Source: an uncultured Bacteroidales bacterium (GTDB lineage Bacteria > Bacteroidota > Bacteroidia > Bacteroidales > UBA932). Taken from it: a stretch of DNA of 24,307 bases. The notes beneath the pieces were generated by a model. The model did no database searches and was not told the origin of the DNA. It saw only the letters and a program-made list of their open reading frames with translations. The position numbers and the translations under genes were made by a program. Below are positions 16,938 through 21,890 of the stretch, piece after piece (position 1 is the first letter of the stretch; each line of letters starts with the position of its first letter). Location of the stretch: contig CAKMNE010000004.1 in the NCBI GenBank assembly GCA_927798505.1, forward strand, positions 1-24,307. Reading direction: 5' to 3'.

Positions 16938-17840
16938 TCAGATTTTCTCCGCTATCCTGAGCTTGGCGCTCCTTGCCCTCGTGTTGGACGAGATTTCTTC
17001 TTCCCCGGGCAGGATGGGCTTGCGTCCCACCGGCTTGAGAGGGGCCTGTGCGCGTCCGTACAGGTCTTTTTCGATTATTCCTTCGACATTTCCCGCCTTC
17101 ATCCAGTTCTTGACCATGCGGTCTTCGAGGGAGTGGTAGGTGATGACCACCAGTCTTGCTCCGGGCTTGAGTGCTTTGGTTGCGCCTTCCAAGAACTTTT
17201 CCAGGGAGCGCATCTCCTTGTTGACCTCTATCCTGAGGGCCTGATAGACCTTGGCCAGATACTTGTGCTGCGCGAAGGACGGCAGTGCCGGGGCTATTGC
17301 CTTGTCCAGCTCATCAGTGGTGGAAATGGGCGTGCAGGCCCTTGCGCTCACTATCAGCTGGGCCAGCCTGCGGGCATTGTCCACTTCTCCGTAGAGGCGG
17401 AAGATCTTCTCCAGTTCCTCCTGGGTGTAGCCGCCAACCACATCGGCTGCCGTCATCCCTCCCAGCGTGTTCATCCTCATGTCGAGAGGTGCGCTGTAGC
17501 GGAATGAAAAGCCCCGCTGAGGGGTGTCGAACTGGTGGGAGGAAACTCCCAGGTCGGCGAGCACCCCATCCAGGCCTTCCGGAGCCTCCAGAAGGGTGTA
17601 ATTGTGGATGAAGCGGAAGTTGTTGCGTATGAGTTTGAACCTTGTGTCCGGAATGGCGTTTACGGCCGCATCCGCGTCCCTGTCGAAGGCTATCAGACGT
17701 CCTTTGCCGGAAAGCCTCTCCACTATGGCACGTGAATGTCCGCCGCCGCCGAAAGTGGCGTCGGCGTAGATGCCGTCAGGGTTTTGAACCAGGGCATCCA
17801 CACTCTCGGAGAGGAGGACGGGATTGTGATACTCGGACAT
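16938..17840 (-). CDS. rsmH: 16S rRNA (cytosine(1402)-N(4))-methyltransferase RsmH (MraW)
   Basis: RsmH uses S-adenosylmethionine to methylate N4 of C1402 in 16S rRNA. The 300-residue protein begins MSEYHNPVLLSESVDAL, the usual family start, followed by the AdoMet-binding stretch DATFGGGGHSRAI (27-39). Later come LADLGVSSHQFD and the C-terminal SLEDRMVKNW. It is the first gene of the division cluster. Upstream, 26 bases before the ATG, lies an outward-facing TATCTTTG box that probably drives the whole cluster. The usual first gene, mraZ, is not here. Confidence 0.97.
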   Translation of the reverse strand: MSEYHNPVLLSESVDALVQNPDGIYADATFGGGGHSRAIVERLSGKGRLIAFDRDADAAVNAIPDTRFKLIRNNFRFIHNYTLLEAPEGLDGVLADLGVSSHQFDTPQRGFSFRYSAPLDMRMNTLGGMTAADVVGGYTQEELEKIFRLYGEVDNARRLAQLIVSARACTPISTTDELDKAIAPALPSFAQHKYLAKVYQALRIEVNKEMRSLEKFLEGATKALKPGARLVVITYHSLEDRMVKNWMKAGNVEGIIEKDLYGRAQAPLKPVGRKPILPGEEEISSNTRARSAKLRIAEKI

Positions 17841-17862
17841 TGGAACTGGTTCTTGTACAACC

Positions 17863-17905
17863 GCGCAAAGATAGTAAAATTAAACGCGATTTCTTATCTT
17901 TGCGC
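17863..17905. promoter_or_regulatory. Divergent promoter of rsmH (dcw cluster) and rnr, built as an inverted repeat
   Basis: Two Bacteroidota -7 boxes, TATCTTTG, face away from each other: minus strand 17873-17866 towards rsmH, plus strand 17895-17902 towards rnr. With their flanks they form a perfect 11-bp inverted repeat (GCGCAAAGATA at 17863-17873, TATCTTTGCGC at 17895-17905) with a 21-bp spacer. No clear TTTG -33 box is visible for either. The -33 region of each promoter would fall on or next to the other promoter's -7 box. Predicted leaders are about 20 bases for rsmH and only a few bases for rnr. Confidence 0.75.
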
Positions 17906-17912
17906 ATTCGAA

Positions 17913-19952
17913 ATGAAAACAAAAATTACAAGAAAGCAATTGAAGAAGAAACCCCAGCCGCGCAGGCGCAGACAGGGCAAAAAAGTATTCCCCCAGTTCA
18001 TAGGCAAAGTCCAGATGACCCGTGAGGGATTTGCCTTCGTCGTAATAGATGACCAGCAGGAAGATATATTTGTACGCGCAGCCAAGACCAGAGGTGCGCT
18101 GAATGGAGATACCGTCAGGGTGGCAGTTACCTCCGAAGGCGGCCGGTCCGTGGGCGGCAAGGTCCGCAACTCCCGGCGAGAGGGTGAGATAGTTGACATC
18201 ATAGAGCGTTCGACCAAGCCTTTCGTGGGTGTGTTCCATATGGTCGGAGCAAGTGCCTGGGTGCTGATGCAGAGCCGCAATATGCCTTATGACATAGATG
18301 TGGTCCTTGCTCAGGTAGAGGAGCTTGGCGCTCAGCAGGGCTTCAAGGTTTCCGCTCTTGTTGACCGCTGGGACAGGGGAGACAACTGCCCGCGCGGGCA
18401 CATTGTGGATGTGCTTGGAGAGCCCGGCGACAACGACACCGAGATGCATGCCATTCTTGCGGAGTTCAACCTCCCATACCGTTTCGAGCCTGAGGTTGAG
18501 AATGCCGCCGACAAGATTTCGGAGAAAATCGGCAAGGCGGAACTCAAGGGAAGAAAGGATTTCAGGGATACTCTGACCTTCACTATAGACCCTTCGGATG
18601 CCAAGGATTTCGACGACGCCATATCCTTCAAGCCGCTGCCTGACGGCAATTATGAAATCGGAGTGCACATTGCCGACGTTTCCTGGTATGTGCGTCCCGG
18701 CTCGGAAGTGGACAAGGAAGCCCGCGAGCGTGGAACCTCGGTCTATCTGGTTGACAGGACAGTGCCGATGCTTCCCGAAAAGCTTTGCAACAAGCTTTGC
18801 TCCCTGCGACCGCACGAGGACAAACTGACTTTCTCCACGGTATTTGTGATGACTCCCGATGCCAAGGTCAGGAAGAAATGGATGGGCCGCACGGTCATCA
18901 ATTCCGATTGGCGTCTGGACTACGACCAGGCCCAGAGTGTTATAAAGGCTGAGGGCACTGCCGAGCAAATAGCTTCTTCTACCGGTTTCAGCGCGGATCT
19001 TGTGGAGGCTATCCGTACTGCCAACTCCCTTGCTGCCATACTGAAGGGTCGCCGCCGCAAGGCCGGGGCCATAGATTTCGACCGTCCGGAGATGAAGGTG
19101 CGCTGCGATGAGACCGGGCGTCCGGTGGAAATCTACCAGAAGCACTCATTCGAAGCCAACTGGCTGATAGAAGAGTTTATGCTGCTGGCCAACCGAAGCG
19201 TTGCCGAATTCGTGAGCGGAACGGGCAAGACCTTCGTTTACCGTATCCATGACATGCCTAATCTGGAGAAACTTGAAGGCCTTCGCAATTTCGCCAAGGG
19301 ATTTGGCTACAAGATGGAAAAGGACCCGACCGGAGCGAAATCAGCCGTGATTATCAATAAGTTGCTCTCCGATTCCGATGGCAAGCCTGAGGCAGCTCCT
19401 TTCAAGGAAATAGCGCTGCGCTCCATGGCCAAAGCCAAATACAGCACCGACAACATAGGTCATTTCGGCCTTGCCTTTGCGGACTATACTCATTTCACAT
19501 CTCCAATCCGCCGCTATCCGGACCTGATGGTTCACCGTCTGCTGTCCTCCTACCTGGAGAACGGCAAGAGCGAGGACAAGGACTACTACCAGGAGCAGTG
19601 CGACCACGCTTCCACCCGCGAGAACATTGCGGCAGAGGCGGAACGCACAAGCGTCAAGTACAAACTTGTGGAGTATATGCAGGAGCACCTTGGGGAGGAG
19701 TATGTAGGGCATATCTCTGGCATTACCGAATGGGGAATGTATGTCGAGGTGGAGCCAACCCACATCGAGGGAATGGTTTCACTCCGTGACATAAAGACGG
19801 ATTTCTTCGAGTTTGAAGAGCAGAAATACCGCCTGCGCGGCCGCCGCACCCACAAGGTCTACCGCCTCGGTGACGAAGTCCGCATCCGCGTCAGCCGCGC
19901 CAACCTCGAACAGCGCCTGCTGGACTTCGAACTTCTTCCGGAGGAGAACTAG
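17913..19952 (+). CDS. rnr: Ribonuclease R (3'-5' exoribonuclease)
   Basis: RNase R degrades structured RNA processively from the 3' end and takes part in rRNA and mRNA quality control. The ATG at 17913 is chosen because it follows the -7 box at 17895-17902 by 10 bases and begins with a basic tail (MKTKITRKQLKKKPQPRRRR). An in-frame upstream ATG at 17736 lies inside rsmH and would include the promoter. The 679-residue product has cold-shock-type domains in the first 200 residues and an RNB catalytic domain with TIDPSDAKDFDDA (224-236), whose D226, D232, D234 and D235 match the metal-binding aspartates of E. coli RNase R. A C-terminal S1 domain begins near residue 594. It is transcribed alone, divergently from the dcw cluster. 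Confidence 0.96.
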   Translation: MKTKITRKQLKKKPQPRRRRQGKKVFPQFIGKVQMTREGFAFVVIDDQQEDIFVRAAKTRGALNGDTVRVAVTSEGGRSVGGKVRNSRREGEIVDIIERSTKPFVGVFHMVGASAWVLMQSRNMPYDIDVVLAQVEELGAQQGFKVSALVDRWDRGDNCPRGHIVDVLGEPGDNDTEMHAILAEFNLPYRFEPEVENAADKISEKIGKAELKGRKDFRDTLTFTIDPSDAKDFDDAISFKPLPDGNYEIGVHIADVSWYVRPGSEVDKEARERGTSVYLVDRTVPMLPEKLCNKLCSLRPHEDKLTFSTVFVMTPDAKVRKKWMGRTVINSDWRLDYDQAQSVIKAEGTAEQIASSTGFSADLVEAIRTANSLAAILKGRRRKAGAIDFDRPEMKVRCDETGRPVEIYQKHSFEANWLIEEFMLLANRSVAEFVSGTGKTFVYRIHDMPNLEKLEGLRNFAKGFGYKMEKDPTGAKSAVIINKLLSDSDGKPEAAPFKEIALRSMAKAKYSTDNIGHFGLAFADYTHFTSPIRRYPDLMVHRLLSSYLENGKSEDKDYYQEQCDHASTRENIAAEAERTSVKYKLVEYMQEHLGEEYVGHISGITEWGMYVEVEPTHIEGMVSLRDIKTDFFEFEEQKYRLRGRRTHKVYRLGDEVRIRVSRANLEQRLLDFELLPEEN

Positions 19953-20136
19953 CCTGCTTTCGGCCCTCTGTAATCCTTCCTGGTGTTCCTGACGTGTAAC
20001 GTTAGGAAATCCCCAACCTGCCTTCCAGGCCTCTCTGTGGCCTTGCCGGTGGTCCTGTGGCCCTTGCTGACCTTTCTGTGACCTTTGCTGGTGGTCTGTT
20101 CGCCGCTTTCGAGCCTCTGTGACCCCTCCTGGTGTT
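19953..20136. repeat. Degenerate left end of the palindrome array
   Basis: This stretch contains one 19-bp palindrome, CCTGACGTGTAACGTTAGG, at 19988-20006. The sequence before it (TTCCTGGTGTTC) resembles the flank in front of first-type palindromes, and the sequence after it (AAATCCCCAACCTGCC) matches the flank behind second-type palindromes. It therefore looks like a unit that lost the 50 bp between its two palindromes. The rest (20023-20136) holds short overlapping copies of TCTGTGGCC and CTTTGCTGGTGGTC, which add 82 bp to the expected 67-bp spacing. No gene is supported. Confidence 0.75.
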
Positions 20137-20556
20137 CCCGATGTGTCACATCAGGACGAAAAACGGCCTCCCATGCACTTTTAGCTCCTGATCTATCACA
20201 TCAGGAAATCCCTAACCTGCCCTGCAGGCCTCTCTGTGGCACATCCCTGTTTTCCTGATGTATCACATCAGGACGAAAAACGGCCTCTCACGCACTTTTA
20301 GCTCCTGATCTATCACATCAGGAAATCCCCAACCTGCCATGCAGGCCATTCTGTGGCACTTCCTGGTTTTCCTGACGTGTAACGTCGGGATGAAAATCGG
20401 CCTTCCACGCACTTTTAGCTCCGGACGTGTAACGTCGGGAAATTGCCAACCTGCCCTTCAGGCCTCTCTGTGGCACTTCCTGGTATTCCTGACGTATAAC
20501 GTTAGGGCGAAAAACGCCATTCCACGCACTTTTAGCGCCTGACGTGTCACGTTAGG
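20137..20556. repeat. Tandem array of 117-bp units, each with two 19-bp imperfect palindromes
   Basis: Eight 19-bp palindromes start at 20137, 20187, 20254, 20304, 20371, 20421, 20488 and 20538, with spacings 50, 67, 50, 67, 50, 67, 50. The unit is therefore 117 bp and occurs about four times; the last copy stops at its second palindrome. Typical members are CCTGATGTATCACATCAGG and CCTGACGTGTAACGTTAGG, with 8-bp arms and a 3-base centre. The two palindromes inside one unit share the same 3' arm: ACATCAGG twice in units 1 and 2, ACGTCGGG twice in unit 3, ACGTTAGG twice in unit 4. The inner spacer carries ACGAAAAACGGCC and CACTTTTAGC; the outer one carries CCAACCTGCC and CTCTGTGGCAC. Stops in most units and both strands argue against coding. 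Confidence 0.93.
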
Positions 20557-20587
20557 AAGATGCGAGACATCATTATCCTACAAATAG

Positions 20588-20633
20588 AGATTGGCAAAGT
20601 CAAAAGATTGGCAAAGTCATAGGCGATTGCCAA
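20588..20633. repeat. Direct and inverted TTGGCAA repeats upstream of the toxin-antitoxin promoter
   Basis: AGATTGGCAAAGTCA occurs twice, at 20588-20602 and 20605-20619, 17 bp apart. The inverted core TTGCCAA follows at 20627-20633, forming a 7-bp inverted repeat with the second TTGGCAA. They lie about 50-95 bp upstream of the -7 box of the antitoxin gene. They could be operator sites for the antitoxin or simply remnants of short tandem duplication. Confidence 0.5.
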
Positions 20634-20682
20634 AATCTTCAAATTTTACTATAAAATAAATTCATTTTTAACTAAAATTCAT

Positions 20683-20690
20683 TATCTTTG
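20683..20690 (+). promoter_or_regulatory. -7 promoter box of the toxin-antitoxin operon
   Basis: TATCTTTG matches the Bacteroidota -7 consensus TAnnTTTG and lies 23 bases before the antitoxin ATG at 20714. The 40 bases upstream are very AT-rich (oligo-A and oligo-T runs), unlike the surrounding DNA. No clear TTTG -33 box is visible. Confidence 0.65.
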
Positions 20691-20713
20691 TATTCAGAAC
20701 AAAGACCGATGGA

Positions 20714-21319
20714 ATGAAAAGAAGTGTTGAATCAGCAATAATTGCACGGAGGAAACGGACTGCAGAAGAAATCCTCGATGCTCTTGAGGCTTCGGGGATG
20801 AGCAGGAAAGAGTTTGCGACGAAGATGGGCAGACAACCCAGCGAGGTAACCAAATGGCTGAGCGGAAAACACAATTTCACGTCAGATCTTTTGGCGGAGA
20901 TTTCAGCAGTGCTATCCTGCCCCATCTCCGGCGCTGAGGACAGAGTGCTAGATAGTGTTCATGTCGCGGGGTATGCCAACAAACAAAACTACAGCCGGCT
21001 TCGTGAGACCACATGCATAATGGGAGGTGTCGAACTGCCTTCGGAGACCACATGCACAATAGGAGGCGTCGAACTGCCTTCGAAGGCCACATGCATAATA
21101 GGAGGTATCGAACTGCCTTCGGAGACCACCAAGGCATTAATGAACAAAGCGGCAGAATCGGGGGAGAGTTTGAGGGAGTATATCAAAAGGCTGCTTTGCG
21201 AGAAAGCATCTGAGAAAACTGTATCGGCGTATGACTTTAACGGAATATGGGCAAATGGGGGCCCAGATGCGGATGAAATCTATTCCTTGAGGTCTCAAAA
21301 CACAATCAAAGAGCTATGA
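20714..21319 (+). CDS. VapB-like antitoxin: Xre-type HTH plus ribbon-helix-helix-like segment with repeated strand
   Basis: The 201-residue protein starts with a helix-turn-helix of Xre type (about 16-70: ILDALEASGMSRKEFATKMG, then QPSEVTKWLSGKHNF). Residues 98-136 are three tandem 13-residue repeats, ETTCIMGGVELPS, ETTCTIGGVELPS and KATCIIGGIELPS. The last one runs into TTKALMNKAAESGESLREYIKRLLCEK, which fits the strand and two helices of a ribbon-helix-helix fold. The tail SAYDFNGIWANGGPDADEIY resembles the toxin-binding C-terminus of VapB-type antitoxins (xFxGIW followed by acidic residues). The stop overlaps the downstream PIN toxin start as ATGA. Base composition is more AT-rich than the dcw genes, consistent with acquisition. 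Role as antitoxin is inferred from context and domain layout; the RHH reading is by eye. Confidence 0.72.
   Translation: MKRSVESAIIARRKRTAEEILDALEASGMSRKEFATKMGRQPSEVTKWLSGKHNFTSDLLAEISAVLSCPISGAEDRVLDSVHVAGYANKQNYSRLRETTCIMGGVELPSETTCTIGGVELPSKATCIIGGIELPSETTKALMNKAAESGESLREYIKRLLCEKASEKTVSAYDFNGIWANGGPDADEIYSLRSQNTIKEL
21005..21121 (+). repeat. Three tandem 39-bp coding repeats inside the antitoxin gene
   Basis: Units at 21005-21043, 21044-21082 and 21083-21121 each encode 13 residues of the type xTTCxxGGxELPS and differ from one another at only a few bases. A fourth partial unit (GAGACCAC) follows at 21122. The repeated part corresponds to the strand that would form the ribbon of the ribbon-helix-helix segment plus the start of its first helix. 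Confidence 0.92.
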
Positions 21320-21720
21320 AATACCTCCTTGACACCAATATCTGCATTCATCTATTCCGAGGACAGCACTCTATCGCAGACCATATTCAAGAACATCAAT
21401 GGGAGAATTGTTGCATCTCGGAAATCACCAAAGCAGAACTGCTGTTTGGGGAAGAACTGGCATTGCGAAGGGGAAAGAATGTGCCCAAAGGGGCGGTTGG
21501 AAAATTCGTGGCAGCTATTGAGGTGCTGCCGATAAGTGAAGGGATAGAATTGTTTGCACGCGAAAAGGCAAGACTGACCTGCCAAGGGTCACCAATTGAA
21601 GACTTTGATTTACTGATTGCATGTACCGCAATTGCCCATAATTGCATTCTTGTAAGTGAAAACCTAAAGCATATGGACCGCATTGAGGGCCTTCGTGCCG
21701 AAAATTGGGTTGAACGTTAA
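21316..21720 (+). CDS. vapC: VapC-family PIN-domain toxin (ribonuclease)
   Basis: VapC toxins are Mg-dependent endoribonucleases that cut tRNA or rRNA and are held inactive by the antitoxin. The 134-residue product has the expected PIN landmarks: D6 in YLLDTNICIHLF, E41 in ITKAELLFG, D96/D98 in PIEDFDLLIACTAIAH, and the end ILVSENLKHMDRIEGLRAENW. At the fourth acidic position the family often has TNN; here it reads SEN. Length is typical. The ATG overlaps the antitoxin stop by 4 bases (ATGA), indicating translational coupling. No frameshift or truncation is seen, so the toxin should be functional. The RNA target cannot be read from the sequence. Confidence 0.92.
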   Translation: MKYLLDTNICIHLFRGQHSIADHIQEHQWENCCISEITKAELLFGEELALRRGKNVPKGAVGKFVAAIEVLPISEGIELFAREKARLTCQGSPIEDFDLLIACTAIAHNCILVSENLKHMDRIEGLRAENWVER

Positions 21721-21776
21721 TATCTGCTGCACCTGAACGAGGGTGTCTGGCAGGATATGCGATGTGGCAGAACGCG

Positions 21777-21804
21777 AGTGTTGCTGGCGAACAAGTGTTG
21801 CTGG
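21777..21804. repeat. Short direct repeat downstream of vapC
   Basis: AGTGTTGCTGG occurs at 21777-21787 and again at 21794-21804, 17 bp apart, in the non-coding gap between the convergent vapC and YD-like genes. No convincing terminator hairpin is seen in this gap. Confidence 0.6.
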
Positions 21805-21825
21805 TAAAGTCTGCAATATGTGCCC

Positions 21826-21890
21826 TTAGTCGAAGTATTCAGTGAAGTAATTATTTGAAGTATTCAGTAAAGTAATTAGTCGAAGTATTC
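21826..21890 (-). repeat. 25-bp tandem repeat duplicating the end of the YD-like gene, stop codon included
   Basis: Read on the minus strand, GAATACTTCGACTAA (encoding E-Y-F-D-stop) at 21890-21876 is the true gene end. After a 10-base spacer, GAATACTTCAAATAA follows at 21865-21851, and after another 10-base spacer GAATACTTCGACTAA again at 21840-21826. The spacers TTACTTTACT and TTACTTCACT are near identical, so the period is 25 bp with 2.6 copies. Confidence 0.9.

Noticed and set aside
17880..19145. 421-residue minus-strand reading frame opposite rnr
   Set aside because: A mirror effect of codon bias in a GC-rich gene; the product shows no domain and the plus strand encodes a complete RNase R.
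19953..20022. Rho-independent terminator after rnr formed by the first palindrome
   Set aside because: The hairpin is 8 bp with one wobble pair and is followed by AAAT and C-rich sequence, not a T run.
19949..20149. 66-residue minus-strand reading frame at the array start
   Set aside because: It consists of the translated short repeats of the degenerate left end, with biased composition and no homologous look.
20339..20542. 67-residue plus-strand reading frame with 39-residue repeats (QAxLWHFLVFLT)
   Set aside because: It is open only because 117 is a multiple of 3. The same frame in earlier units is broken by TGA inside the palindrome, and there is no promoter or signal of selection.
19988..20556. 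CRISPR array
   Set aside because: The sequences between the palindromes are themselves conserved and alternate in two lengths; CRISPR spacers would be unique and of one length. No cas genes are near.
19988..20556. Integron attC sites (some GTTAGG and CTAAC elements)
   Set aside because: No cassette genes lie between the sites, the GTTRRRY core is not met, and no integrase is present.
20137..21121. Shared origin of the 117-bp array and the 39-bp antitoxin repeat (3 x 39 = 117)
   Set aside because: The sequences do not resemble each other, so the length relation appears accidental.
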